From Dastarcus helophoroides (taxonomy: Eukaryota > Arthropoda > Insecta > Coleoptera > Bothrideridae): a DNA stretch of 64,000 nt. The notes below the pieces were generated by a model. That model was given only the letters and a program-made list of their open reading frames with translations, had not been told where the DNA came from and did not search any database. Location: NCBI GenBank assembly GCA_028583605.1, contig CM053332.1:18059623-18123622 (forward strand). The letters run 5' to 3'. A program made the translations under genes and the position numbers. The first letter of the stretch is position 1. Every line of letters starts with the position of its first letter. Shown in pieces: positions 10,358 to 22,489 of this stretch.

Positions 10358-11214
10358 CAAATATGGCTTTTTTTGAAATCTCTGCCTTTTTTGTAGTCTC
10401 TTTGTAAATTTTCGAGTTTTTTCAAAGTTTCGACTTTTAATATTTTGACTTTTAAAATTTCGATTTTAAAAATTTCGACTTTTAAAATTTCGCCTCTTTT
10501 CAAACTTTCTACTTTTCGGAAAATTTGAACTTTTTTCAAAATTTTGCTCATTTTCAAAACTTCCACTTTGCTGAAAATTTCGTTTTTTTATTGTTATTGA
10601 ACAACAAGCAACAACAACAAAACAACAAAATGTCGAGTTCTTTTAATTAACATTTTTTTGTAAGTCCGATTTTGGTCCAAATTTTAAATTTCTTATCAAA
10701 AGTTCGACTCTTTCAAAACTTTCGCTTTAACATTTTTTCTCACACAATTTTCAACCATCCAGAATTTTGACTTTTTTTTCAAAATTCTGAATTTTTGAAA
10801 ATTTCAACTTTTCTGATAATTTCAACTTTTTTTTTTATCGTTTTCTTTCGAAAATTCTAGATTTTGTGAAAAGTTGACTCCGAGGATTTTTTAAAATGTC
10901 CAGTTTTTAAAAAAATTGTATTTTTTCAAAATGTCGATTTTATTTCAAAATTTAGACTTTCAGAACATTTCGACCTCTCGTCAAAATTTGTGTCTCTTTA
11001 AGACTTTTAAAATTTCGACTTTATTTTTAAATCTCTGCAGTTTAAAATAAGCTGTGTGTTTTTTAATTTTCGCTTTTAAAAATGTAGATTTTATTTTTAA
11101 AATGAAATTTGAAAATTTCGATATTGTTATTAAACCTTTTTGAAAACCCAGACTTTTTAAAAATTCCGATATCTATCAAATTTCCGCTTCAAAAATTTGT
11201 ACTTTTTTAAAGTT
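10358..11214. repeat. AT-rich degenerate tract
   Basis: T-rich on the plus strand with many TTTCGACTTTT and AAAATTTCGAC words. No gene. The minus-strand ORF here (about 69 codons of Lys, Glu, Ile and Leu repeats) is a by-product of this word usage. Confidence 0.6.
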
Positions 11215-11910
11215 TAACCTTATTTTAAATTTTGATTTTTCCAAAAATTTCTACCATTTTTGAAAACTTTTTTATTACAGATTTTTTTTAAATTTCAACT
11301 TTATTGGAAATTTTCTAGTTGTTTAAATCGCGATATTTTATTAAAATGTCTTTTTTTGACAATTTAAAATGTTTTGCAAAATTTTGAATTTTTTTGCTAC
11401 TTTTTAAGATTTTCTATTTTTTTAAATAAATTTCAACTTATTTTAAATTGGCAATTTTCTACAGCTTACAGATTAAACCTTATTTTAAATTTTAACTTTT
11501 CCAAAAATTTCTACATTTTTTGAAAACTTTTTTAGTACAGAGTTTTTTTAAATTTCAACTTTATTGGAAATTTTCTAGTTGTTTAAATCGCGATATTTTA
11601 TTAAAATGTCTTTTTTTGACAATTTAAAATGTTTTGCAAAATTTTGAATTTTTTTGCTACTTTTTAAGATTTTCGATTTTTTTAAATAAATTTCAACTTA
11701 TTTCAAATTGGCGATTTTCTACAGCTTACAGATTTAACCTTATTTTAAATTTTGCCTTCTCCAAAAATTTCTACCTTTTTTGAAAACTTTTTTACTACAG
11801 ATTTTTTTTTAATTTCAACTTAATTGGAAATTTTCTAGTTGCTTAAATCGCGATATTTTCCTTAAATGTCTTTTTTTTGACAATTTAAACTGTTTTGCAA
11901 AATTTTGATA
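11215..11910. repeat. Tandem repeat, about 260-bp unit, 2.7 copies
   Basis: The phrase TTTTCTACAGCTTACAGAT recurs at 11455 and 11715, and blocks such as CTAGTTGTTTAAATCGCGAT and TTTTTTTGACAATTTAAA recur with the same spacing of about 260 bp. Copies are highly similar, which points to recent duplication. The third copy is cut at about 11910, where a different repeat begins. Confidence 0.85.
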
Positions 11911-14900
11911 GATAGAATATAATAGGTAATAGAAAAAATGCCTGAAAAATTTTTTAAAAAATGAATCACTAATACAAATTTTACAACTATATTTTGTTGC
12001 AATATTAAAGAAAATGTCCAATTTTTCCGAATAAGTCAAAATTTTTGATAGTTTCTATTTTCAAAAAGGACAATTTTTTTAAAAAGCAAATTTTTTGAAC
12101 AAAATTTTTTTATAAAAAAAACCGACATTTCGACAAAAAATATCGACATTTTGAAGTCCAAATTTGGCCAAAAATTAAAAAATGTTTAGAAATTCCCAAA
12201 ACGAATTGAAATTTTGTAAAAATGATGAAACTGTGAAAACTAAATTTTTAAAAAAATTTCGACTTTATATTTGGTATTTTTAAATTCGAAAAGTTGTAAA
12301 AATTTTATGAATTAAGTTTTTCTCAAAATATAAGTCCTAATGTCGTAATTAAAATTTAAAAAAATCCTAATAAATGCCTAAATTTGGTTCGATCGACATT
12401 TTAGGAAAATTATAGAAAAAATGCCTGAAAAAATTTTTTAAAAATGAATCACTAATACAAATTTTACACATTTGTTGCAATATTGAAGATGTCCAAATTT
12501 TCCGAATAATTCAAAATTTTTGGTAGTTTATATTCTCAAAAAGGACAATTTTTTTAAAAAAAGTTAAGATTTTGAACGAAAATTTTTATAAAAAGTTACA
12601 ATGTAAAATTTTCAAAATATCAGACATTTTGACAAAAAATATCGACATTTTGAAGAGTCCAAATTTGGCCAAAAATTGAAAAATGTTTAGAAATTCTCAA
12701 AACAAATTGATATTTTGTAAAAATGATGAAACTGTGAAAACTAAATTTTTAAAAAAATTAAAAATTTTAAAATGAACACAATTTTTAAAAACTTGGAAAC
12801 CTAAAAAAATATCCAAATTTTAAAAAATCGAATTAATTAACAACTATCAAAATTCAACATTTTCCTAAAATTTTGAAGCTTGGGGCAAAATTTGGAGAAG
12901 AAATTTTAAAATTTCTCAAAACCTTTACCGTTTTCTTAAAATCCCTAGTGAAAATGTTTTAAAAAATATTTCAAAATATTGAAAAAAAGAATTTGAGCCA
13001 CCGCCAATGTGAGCAATTTGGAAGAAAAAAAGCCAAAGTTATTAAAACCATTTTTATTTCAATTTTCTACTTTAATTTTAACATCTATAAATTCAAAAAG
13101 CAGTAGAAATTTTATAAGTCAAGTTTTTCCTAAAATACAAAGTCCTAATGTCGCGATTACAAGTCAAAAAATCCCACTTAAAGTCGAAAACTTAGATCGA
13201 AATTCAAATTTTTAATTTGAAATATCAAACTTTTTCTGAAAGTTTTCACTTCGAAGTCGAAATTTTGAGAAAAAAGTCGAATTTTTGGAATCAAAATTTT
13301 ACTCTAAAAACAAGTTTACTCAACCTTAAATTAAACTGATTGTCAAAAAGAAATCTGAGTTATAAATTCTGAAGCTTAAAAATGCCCAGATGCTCAGAAT
13401 TTGTGTAAAAATCTAAATTTCAATGCTAAACTTGAAATCTCATACTTTTTCTGAAAGTCTTCACTTTGAAGTCAAAATTTTTAGAAAAAAGTCGAATTTT
13501 TGGAATCAAAATCCAACTGTCAAAACAAGTCTACGCAACTTCAAATTAAACTGATTGTCAAAAATAAAATCTGAATTATAAATCTGGAAGCTTCAAAATG
13601 CTCAGATGCTCAGATTTTATGTAAAAATCTAAATTTATTAAAGAATCGACATTTTAGACAAAATTGTGGAATTTCTATAAAACTTATTAAAAAAATCTTT
13701 TCAAAATTATAACTTTAGAATAGATTTCAAATATTTAGTAAAGAGTGATATTCAAATTTTGAGTTAAATATCGCATTTAAATTTAGATTTTAAGTAATTT
13801 ATAGAGTTTTAAAATCATTATTACAAATTCCAAGTTTTTCTCGAAAGTTTGTGTTGAATCTCAAAAGATTGTTTTTCTTAAAATTTAAACTTTTTTTCTA
13901 AATGCAAAGTTTAGGCTTTAAATTCTTAGTCTGTAAAATTTAACGTTTTTTTTACAAAATTTAAAACATAAGGTCGAAATTATCAATGAATTAGAATAAA
14001 AAATTCCAAGAAAAGTTTAAATTATTTTAAGGAAATAAATTTAAATTCAAGATTAACCTTACTTTTTTTCCAAATGCAAAGTTTAGGCTTTAAATTTTTT
14101 GACTGTAAAATTTAACGTTTTTTTTTTACAAAATTTAAAACATAAGATCGAAATTTTCAATGAATAAGAATAAAAAATTCTAAGAAAGGTTTAAATTATT
14201 TTAAAAAAGTAAATCTGAGTTCAAGATTAACCTTGAAATATTGGCTTTTTTCTCGAATTTTCGACTTTTATTCTCAAAATTCCTTCTTCCTTCTTCCTTC
14301 TCCTAAAAAATGTAAGCTTCAAACAAAATTCCAAATTTAAAAATCAAAATTTGGGAAAAAAATCAATTATGTCAGTGTAAATTAAAAATTATAAGATCTG
14401 AGTAAAAATTTGAAAATAAACTCGCAATTTTAAGAATTTCTTTATGTGGAACTACACATGCTTCTTCTAAATATCTCAAGTATAAGCCAAAATTGACTTT
14501 TTTTCTCAAAATGTTCAGTAAATACTTCCTAATTTTGACACGATTTCTCAAAATTTCGACCTTAATTTTAACTTAACGTAACTTAACTTATTTTTTAAAA
14601 TTTTAACTTTTTTTACTACAGTCTAACCCTTAACTGAAAATATTGACCTTCTAATGTCGAAAATTTTACTTTCATCTTGAAATGTTGACTTTTTTGAAAA
14701 TATTTGAATCAATACTCAAAACTGAGGTTTTTTTTCTATTTTTACTTGAAACCCAAAAATCCAATAATAAAAATAATTTGAAAATTGTAATTCTTCTAAA
14801 GCGTCCTTTTTTTACAAATCGAAGCTTTCAACCTTTATGTATTTTGTTAAAAATTTCAAATTTTACGTTTGTTCTAGACAGTTCATTTATTTACAAATTT

Positions 14901-14959
14901 TAATTCAAAATGTCGTCTTTTTTTATTGATACTTGGAGACAATTTTCATTATTGTTTTT

Positions 14960-15196
14960 TGATAATTGAAATACTAATCTTGTCCCCTGAAACCAAGAAA
15001 GATTAAAGAACACAAGAAAGGTTACTCTAACGCGTTTCGACAGCAAAGCTATCATCTTCAGAGAGATACACTGGCTTGGCTGTCGAAACACGTTAGAGCA
15101 ACCTTTGTGGTGTTTTATAATTTTTCTTGGTTTCAGGGGACAAGATTTGTATTTAATTCTTAAAGATAACCAAGAACCACTTGTTTTACTAAAAAT
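14960..15196. mobile_element. Hammerhead family B element, double-armed
   Basis: The left arm is minus-oriented (CTTGTCCCCTGAAACCAAG, ribozyme on minus at 15025-15065). It is joined to a plus-oriented right arm (GGCTTGGCTGTCGAAACACG, TTTCAGGGGACAAG, AAGATAACCAAGAACCA). Two B units have thus met head to head at their ribozyme ends. It lies inside E-family copy 1. Confidence 0.75.
15025..15065 (-). ncRNA. Hammerhead ribozyme, family B, intact core
   Basis: Minus strand: CTCT-CTGAAGA, helix II GATAGC-TTT-GCTGTC (one G-U pair), GAAA, ACGCGT palindrome as stem III, T at the cleavage position, AGAG closing helix I. All core letters are present. Confidence 0.78.
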
Positions 15197-15895
15197 AATT
15201 GTTTTTTGTTGAATTTTCTTTTTTCTCAAAATGCCAAATTTAATATTTACTTTTTTTTTAAATGATTAATTTAAACATTAATTTTAACTTAGGGATTTTG
15301 ATTTTATTTTAAAATTTCGATCCTAATCCCGAAATTTTGACTTTGTTTCGAAATTTTCAGATTAAACAGTTATATATTTTTCGGTGTCTATTTTTTTTTA
15401 AATAAGACTTTGTTTTTATAATTCCTATTTTTACTTTTGTAACAATTCTGATCGTAAACTCGGAGGTTCGGGAAATTTTGTATTTTAATATAAACTTTCG
15501 AATTTTTTTCTCAAAAAATTTCAATTTTTTCTAGTTGTTTGCTTAAAATTCCAAAATTTCTTCCTTTGTTGAATTTTTGGTCTTACATGTATCTTTGAAA
15601 TTTTGACTTTTCCAAATGTTTTATGAACTTGAGTTATTTTGAAATTTAGACGTTTTTCTCACAATTTCCCTTCAATATTTTTATTTTTTCGAATGGTTTT
15701 TGTTATAAATCTTAAACTTCTTTTGTAAAATTCCTGACCACGGCCCTGTTTTTTTTAGTAATTGTGATTTTGACCTTTTAGTGCCCTTTTGAAAGCAATT
15801 TGACTTTTTAATACTTTTTTTAGCTATTCGTCTTTGCCTAATTTAACGTCTTATTCACCTTTTCCCCTTACTGATTGTGCCTAAAATCAGGTCTC

Positions 15896-16534
15896 TAATC
15901 AAAATTTATTTCACTTCTACTTTTAATCGCATGTTTTAAACAGATACTAGCGAACCAGTTTCTCAGTTTGATTTGACTGGCAAATACAACCAGTAGTCAT
16001 GGTTTATGTCAGTTTGCTTTACTATCGAGAAATACCAAAATTTGACTTATGACTAGTTATTTTTCGGGTGATTTTGTACCAAAATTAGATGGGAGAGCGC
16101 TTACTGTAAGCACTCTGCTATATTTTAAAAGTGCGGCTAACCCAAAATCCTCTATTAAAAGATGAGTCATTAGTTAAATACCCAAGAACAATCATCACTG
16201 CTGATGTTCAATAATGTGGGATGGCTAAGGCGCTAGAAACTATACAATATATCATAAACTTAGATAATGAAATTAAATATATTGCAGTATTTTCCAACTA
16301 AATAGAAGAAGTATAAATTGAGCACTGACTTCTAGCTATAACTTTGCAGTATGTAACATATTAACACAATTTTTTTACAACCGCTTTAGCTGATTATATG
16401 GGCAGCGCAATACAATGAGGAATTGTTAAGGAATAGATTTCGGAGAAAAGTAGATTTGTATGTTGAATTTCAAAACAAAATTTCTGCTTTTTTATATAAG
16501 TCAACATTTACAGTTAAAAGCTAAAATTAAAATA
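15896..16534. other. Gene-free sequence
   Basis: Less repetitive than its neighbours, with stop codons in every frame. No gene, RNA or transposon end was recognised apart from its position just outside the E-family terminus. Confidence 0.4.
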
Positions 16535-16585
16535 CAAATCTTGTCCCCTAAAATCAAGAAAGATTAAAAAACACAACAGAGGTTG

Positions 16586-16626
16586 CTCTAACGCATTTTG
16601 ATGGCGAAGCTATCATCTTCAGAGAG
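16586..16626 (-). ncRNA. Decayed hammerhead motif, family B
   Basis: CTCT-CTGAAGA and helix II (GATAGC-TTC-GCCATC) are kept, but the invariant GAAA reads CAAAA because the CG before it became CA. A folded hammerhead would lack the essential G12, so it is probably inactive. Similar decay is seen near 17330, 18190 and 19815. Confidence 0.6.
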
Positions 16627-18366
16627 ATACTGAAAATGCGACCAAAACCATTCTTTTACTCAGTCCATAGATATTAATATCATGGAGAGATACTATATCT
16701 CAGTATCTCAGTATCTTTAAAAATTGAAATATTCATAAAAAACCTTAATGAAAAAAAGTCAAAAGGTCGAAATCTTGAAATAAAGCACAGAATTTCCAAA
16801 AAAAATTGAATTTACAAAGAAAAAGCAAAATTTCAGAAAGTCGGAATTCTAATTAAATATCGAACTTTCAAAAAAAACCGAGAAGGATTTTTACTTTTGA
16901 CAAAAGATGAAAACTTAAAAAATTGCAAAAATTTTCAAAAATATCCAATTTTTGAAAAATGATCAAATTAAAAAATGGAGTTACTCAAAAAATAAAAAAA
17001 ATTTAAAGCCCCAACACTTAAAAAAAGTCGTAACTTTCAAAAAAGTTAGCTGTTTAAAAAATCAGAAATTTGAAATAATTCTAGATTCTCCAATGCCAGA
17101 ATTATTAATAAAGTCATACTTTTTAATAAAACTCATAATCTCCAAAAAAAGTCGAAATTCAAAAAATAAAACTTCGAGAAGAGAAAGTTGAAATTTTGAA
17201 AAAAATAGATAAACATTTTATAGGAACCTATATCTTTATTTTGGTGAAACGGACTGGTCCTTGGTTATTTTCAAAAATTGGAATACAAATCTTGTCCCCT
17301 GAAATCAAGAAAGATTAAAAAAACACAACAGAGGTTGCTCCAACTCGTTTTGATGGCCAAGCTATCATATTCAAAGAGATACAGTATCATGGAGAGATAC
17401 AGTAGCTCAGTATCTCAGTATCTTCAAAAATTAAAATATTCACAAAAAACTTTAACAAAAAAAGTCAAAAAGTCGAAATCTTAAAATAAAGCACAGAATT
17501 TCTAAAAAAATGGAATTTACAAAGGAAAAAGCAAAATTTCAGAAAGTCGGAATTCTAATTAAAAATCGAACTTTCAAAAAAAAAACGAGAAAGATTTTTA
17601 CTTTTGACAAAAGATGAAAACTTACAAAATTGCAAAAATTTTCAAAAATATCCAATTTTTGAAAAATGATCAAATTAAAAAATGGAGTTACTCAAAAAAT
17701 AAAAAAAATTTTAAATTCTTAACTTCTAAAAAAGGTCTAAGCTTTTATAAAAGTTAGCTTTTTAAAAAATCTGAAATTTGAAATAATTCGAGATTCTCAA
17801 ATGCCAGAATTAATAATAGAGTCATAATTTTTAATAAAACTCATAATCTTCAAAAAAAGTCGAGATTCAAAAAATAAAAGCTTCGATAAGAGAAAGCCGA
17901 AATTTTGAAAAAAATAGGTAAAAATTTTATAGAAGCCTAAATATTTATTTTGGCGAAACGGACTGGTCCTTGGTTATCTTCAAAAATTGGAATACAAATC
18001 TTGTCCCCTGGAATCAAGAAAGATTAAAAAACACAACAGAAGTTGCTCTAACGCGTTTCGATGGCCAAACTATCATATTCAAAGAGATACAGTATCATGG
18101 AGAGATACAGTTGCTCAGTATCTCAGTATCTTCAAAAATTGAAATACATTTCGTCCCGTGAAACCAAGAGAAATAAAAAAATACAACAGAGGTTGCTCTA
18201 ATGCATTTTGATAGCCAACCTATCCTTTTCATAGAGATACTGAGCTACTGTATCTCTCTAAGATACCTCCAAATTCTGAGCTTGTGTATTTACAGCAAAT
18301 ACCCAAAATTGAAATACAAATCTTGTCCCCTGAAACCAAAAAAGATTAAAAACACAACAGAGGTTG

Positions 18367-18407
18367 CTCTAACGCGTTTCGATAGCCAAGCTATCATCTT
18401 CAGAAGG
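18367..18407 (-). ncRNA. Hammerhead ribozyme motif, family B, core intact
   Basis: CTGAAGA, helix II GATAGC-TTG-GCTATC (six perfect pairs), GAAA, ACGCGT, T, AGAG. The 5' helix I strand is CCTT rather than CTCT, which leaves helix I weak. Confidence 0.68.
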
Positions 18408-18442
18408 AGACAGTATCTCAGAGAGACGCAGTAGCTTAGTTT

Positions 18443-18483
18443 CTCTCTGAAGATGATAGCTTGGCTATCGAAACGAGTTAGAG
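18443..18483 (+). ncRNA. Hammerhead ribozyme motif, family B, core intact
   Basis: CTCT-CTGAAGA, helix II GATAGC-TTG-GCTATC, GAAA, ACGAGT, T, AGAG. Stem III has a mismatch (CGAG for CGCG). It sits about 40 bp from the oppositely oriented motif at 18367-18407, at the centre of a large palindrome. Confidence 0.72.
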
Positions 18484-18750
18484 CAACCTCCGTTGTGTTT
18501 TTTAATCTTTCTTGGTTTCAAGGGACAACATTTGTATTTCAATTTTAGATTTTAACTGTAAATACACGAGCTCAGAATTTAGCAGTATCTCAGAGAGGTG
18601 CAGTAGCTCAGTATCTCTCTGAATATGATAGCTTGGCTATCGAAACGCGTCAGAGCAACCTCCGTTGTGTTTTTTATTCTTTCTTGGTTTCGAGGGGCAA
18701 GATGTCTTTCAATTTTTGAAGATAACCAAGGATTAGTTCGTTCCACCATA

Positions 18751-19790
18751 AAAAAAACCTAAAATGTCGAGTAATGTACAAAATTTAACTGTTGGCCATA
18801 AACAGGAAGTGGATTTTTTGTTTTGCGGACGATTTTTTAACTGACATTGAATAGTTAGTTTAATAGTTATGGATTTTTTAACTGTTGACATTTCTTTACC
18901 AAATTCCAACTTCGTGTTCTGTCTATTTTTTGATAAAATTTAATAAAATCACAAGCAGTAAATGAAATAGTAATAATTATTAAAAGTAAGTTTGGTATTT
19001 AGCGTAATCCATATGGTTGCTGTGGCTTTAATTACATAGCTGCCTATTGCAAAAGACATGAGTTGTAATATGTTAACTGTGTGCCCTTAAGCCTTAGATT
19101 CTGCTCAAGGAGTTGCTTCGCACACATCCATTTATTTAGTTTTTGCGGGGTAATAATTGGATTGAATACTTTGGGATCTTAAGTTAAACACATTGTTTAA
19201 TTACACTGAACTATAGGTCCTTATTAAACATTAATTTATGGAACAAATTCTGATCAATATCATCTACCTGTTGGATTCTCACCAAATCAAAATTTATAGT
19301 TTTGTGGGCGTTCAAATGAAAAGCTTACTTAGGGTGGCGAATATATTAATAGACGATTGTATTCCAATTAATTTGCATTTTAGAGTGCCCTCGAAGAACC
19401 TAATAAAATATTTACGTAGGAGTTGTAATCCGAACTTTGCCCATGGAGGAATAGTAAATCGTTCAATTAGTCGTGTAGGTGTATCAATCTTCAATATTAT
19501 AATTTATGGATAAGCTTTATCGTTCATTTTATTTTGGTAATATAAAGGGCATATTTTAAGGGAATGATGCACTGGGAGGCAGCAATTTCGTTGTCTTAGA
19601 TCTCTGACTTGTTTTTAACTACTTTTTGGCCTCTGAATGCAAAAATAATCTAAGGCTTTGTCCATCACATTAACTTTTTAATCTACAGTCTTAAAAGTTA
19701 TAAAAAATGCGCACGTTATAGAAAAATAAAGGTAAAAGTTACCACATATACTATTGTTGCACGTTATCGATTCATAATGATTAAATACAC
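18751..19790. other. Gene-free sequence
   Basis: Apparently single-copy. Short ORFs on both strands (about 19238-19513) overlap each other, have no recognisable domain and are not called as genes. A 60-bp phrase near 19755 (TGCACGTTATCGATTC) recurs at about 43728 (TTGCGCGTTATCGATTC), also beside a B element. Confidence 0.4.
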
Positions 19791-19870
19791 CGTGAATTAC
19801 AACCACTAACGCAACAAAGGTTGCTGTATTGCGTTTTGATAGCCAAGCTGTCATCTTCAGATACTAATCT
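19791..19870 (-). mobile_element. Hammerhead family B fragment
   Basis: Only the ribozyme neighbourhood remains: AACAAAGGTTGCTGTATTGC, GATAGCCAAGCTGTCATCTT. The GAAA element is mutated (CAAAA on the minus strand) and helix I is broken. Confidence 0.6.
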
Positions 19871-20024
19871 CCATTGCTGCTGTTAGGCAGGTTCATTGTT
19901 CCTATTATGCCCAGACATATGTACCTTTGAATGTTCAGTTGGTTTTGTGCTGTCTTTTTCGTTATTTTTGGCCACCATACTAAAGAAACGTATGTAATCA
20001 AAGGTGTTTTTATTTTTTTTAAGC

Positions 20025-20822
20025 TTAATCCACTCGCAGAGAAAAACCCATTATGCTTTTAAACACTGCAAGTAGGATGCGAAAACAAAGATAGATGGCG
20101 ATGAACCGCCTTCTTAAACGAGGATAGGTTGTAATTTTTGGGGAAAATTCCTTTCGGTAACAAGTTCCATAACTTGAAAGTTTATAGAAAAAAGAGTCTC
20201 CATAGACAGAAGTCCTAACTGTGTCAAGCTGGACCGCACAGGAATTTGCTGTCTTCGACTGTCTAGTATGCCTCAAGAACCTTTCCCTTGGGGGGATCAA
20301 TCCTATTAGTACCAGCGAGCATCTTCCGTGATATTACTTGTAGAAAAGAAACAAGTCACCAACCATACGCCTGTGCTCTAGTGTTTCGAGAGAATCGGTC
20401 AGACTTTCGCCATCAATTAGGCGCATCGCTCTTCTTTGAATTGAATCCAGGAGAGCTAAAGTGTGTTTTGGGGCTGAACTTCAAACATGAGAACGGTATT
20501 GGCTAGTGTTGCCCTAACCTGAGCTTTGTATAGTGTTAATAGCTGATGAGATGTGTAGTACTTTTTAGCTCTAAAAAGAAAACCTAGCTTCTGAGAGGCG
20601 GATTTGGCAATGGCGCGCACATGATCGTCCCAAGCGAAGTTAGTGCTCGCATTCACTCCTAGGATAGATAGATTTGATCCCATCGGAAGAATTTTACCGG
20701 CCATTAGTATGTTTGCTGCACTATCCTTTGATGTTTTCTTAGAGAAAACCGCGGCCTGAGTTTTTGAAGCGTTGAAGTCGACCAAATTGTTCACTCCTAG
20801 AATAGATAGATTAGATCCCATC
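20025..20822 (-). pseudogene. Non-LTR retrotransposon ORF2 C-terminal fragment
   Basis: On the minus strand, 20821-20456 encodes LGVNASTNFAWDDHVRAIAK and ASQKLGFLFRAKKYYTSHQL, the region just after the RT domain in CR1/Jockey-type elements. Farther along, in shifted frames (20300-20025), come FLRHTRQSKTANSCAVQLDT and a shortened RRRFIAIYL end. The phrase MGSNLSILGVN occurs twice (near 20670 and 20800), an internal duplication of about 130 bp. Several frame breaks make it a dead copy. Related fragments lie at 22490-23260 and 61340-61900. Clade assignment is tentative. Confidence 0.82.
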
Positions 20823-22489
20823 GGATCCCATCTTATATGACCAATAGACCATTGTCGGTTTCAGACTTCAAGTTTTGATGAATAATCTGCGGCACATTCA
20901 GAACGCTGTCGTGATTAGCTTGATTATTCGAGTCAAATGAGCTGTTGATCTAAGGCTATTCCTAGATATTTAGTCTCACTTAAGAAGTTAATTTAAACTA
21001 CATTTTTAGTGGAAGCTTCCTTCTCTTCGTGAAAGAAATTATTATTGTTTTATTTGGGTTTACACTTAACCCTTGTGTTAAACTTCAGTTGTTAATGGTG
21101 TTTAAATTTAAAAAATATTTTATGGTCTAATTTTCAATTGTGCGCCTCTATATAGAAGAGTTAATTTTTTTTATACATTTTTGATTAAAAATTTTTCATG
21201 TACCTTTAACGTTAAGGAAGTTACAGGTCAACAAAATTAGAGGAAAAACTATTTTTAATGCAATTGACGAGATAGGAAACATTTGATTTTATAGGTCATT
21301 CTTATTTCGATGAGGTCTGTTTTGGTTGGTGTAATTTTACTTGAGAAACTTTATAGTATATGCTTCTATCTCGAATTTAATATTCATTCATCCGTTATCG
21401 CGTTAAAGTGCGTTCCATAAATTTCCACCTGTCGGAAACGAACTTTTTTTGAATGAACTTCCTTCGTGATTATGTCAACTAAGAATTATAGCAGGTTAGA
21501 AAGAAGTTTATGACGTTTCTCACATTTTAGCTCATCTTAATTGCATTATTAATAACCGGGATGGTAAACAGCGTAAATGCTACGTGCCTAGCATTTATCT
21601 GGCCTAAGATAATGCCAGGGTTCGGATAAGGATACGCATAAATCTACTTTAGATTCAAGGAAGTGGAAAACCCAATACGCTAGTGACGAGCTTAATCGGA
21701 AAACGTTTGCAAACTAATAACTCACCAAGGTGTTCTAATTAAGTGTCTGGATCCTGAAATATATCCCTTAGTGGATTGTTAGATATATATTTGAAGAGAA
21801 AAATTGCTTTATTCGCTTTCATACTTCACATTGTCCTTTAAAATCTGGGCGTTGAATATTTGATTTTAGGCATTCATTAAACCTTGTAAACAAAAAGGCA
21901 GCCAAAAAAATGACGACCACGATGACACCCAGTCTGCATAATTAAGTAAAAAAGTAGCCTCATGCCTAAAAAAATACAGTGTGGAAAACCAAACTTGGTG
22001 GCAAAAGCCAGAATTTATTAAAAAAAAAACGGGAAATTTTGATTTCAACGATAAAACTCCAAACAACTGTCCCCCTCCCTTAAAAAAACGAGACATTTAA
22101 AATTTAAAAAAAATGGGCAGTCAGGGTACTTGCGACAAAAGTAAAAATCTAAAACTAGGAAATAAAAGTGGCTTTTCTTTCATTTTCAAATTAATCATAG
22201 TGTACCAATAATTGAAAGTTCATAACTTGTAAATTAAAATTATCATGACATCCGCTCTCATTGTATGGTATATCCCATTTTCGATGGTCTTGCCTTATTA
22301 CTACTATTTCTAATAAAGCTAGAGGATCAGGATTTTTATAAACCTAAGACAATTTTCAATCTGTACCCGTTCAAGCAAAATTTTAAAATAGTTTTTTTCG
22401 AAATTTAGATTTTTTGTAGCTTCTTTTCGGTTACCTACAAAATTACTTCTAATGCAGTTTTCTCCTAAAATTTAATAGTATAAATATAT
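20823..22489. other. Gene-free sequence
   Basis: Mostly low-complexity or single-copy-like DNA. No ORF with recognisable domains was found; the minus ORF at 21866-22096 is rich in Phe, Leu and Ser, with no family resemblance. Confidence 0.4.

Larger units (their letters stand above)
11930..15895 (+). repeat. E-family repeat, copy 1 (3' part)
   Basis: This long AT-rich repeat ends TTGTGCCTAAAATCAGGTCTC at about 15895, the same end as the copy at 38392-42237. Its 11930-13850 part is the reverse complement of 56.2-59.9 kb; shared markers are GAGCCACCGCCAATGTGAGC (about 12995; partner about 57045) and AAGCTTGGGGCAAAATTTGG (about 12876). It includes about two copies of the 505-bp tandem unit (11935-12770). 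No coding potential is evident. It may be a non-autonomous DNA transposon, but no transposase or TSD was found. Confidence 0.65.
16535..18750 (-). repeat. Tandem array of hammerhead family B units (about 710-740 bp)
   Basis: The phrase AATACAAATCTTGTCCCC recurs at about 16540, 17281, 17992 and 18314. The first two intervals hold a near-identical AT-rich spacer (about 16690-17270 and 17410-17970, with AGCACAGAATTTC and TGATCAAATTAAAAAATGGA). Each repeat boundary carries a family B ribozyme motif on the minus strand. The right end (18300-18750) is an inverted, double-armed B with plus-strand motifs. A second array of the same unit lies at 61988-64000. Confidence 0.85.

Noticed and set aside
10357..10566. 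69-codon Lys/Glu/Ile/Leu-rich ORF on minus
   Set aside because: Product of repeated AAAATTTCGAC words; no start context or homologous motif.
14283..14303. CTTCTTCCTTCTTCC microsatellite
   Set aside because: Only about 20 bp, too short to be informative in this low-complexity context.
19238..19513. Overlapping 91- and 60-codon ORFs on opposite strands
   Set aside because: No domain, no codon pattern, no splice or promoter context; chance in AT-rich DNA is likely.
20288..20506. Plus-strand ORFs at 20288-20506, 22862-23092 and 61388-61818 that resemble each other
   Set aside because: They are antisense shadows of the same minus-strand non-LTR retrotransposon region; their similarity reflects that shared sequence.
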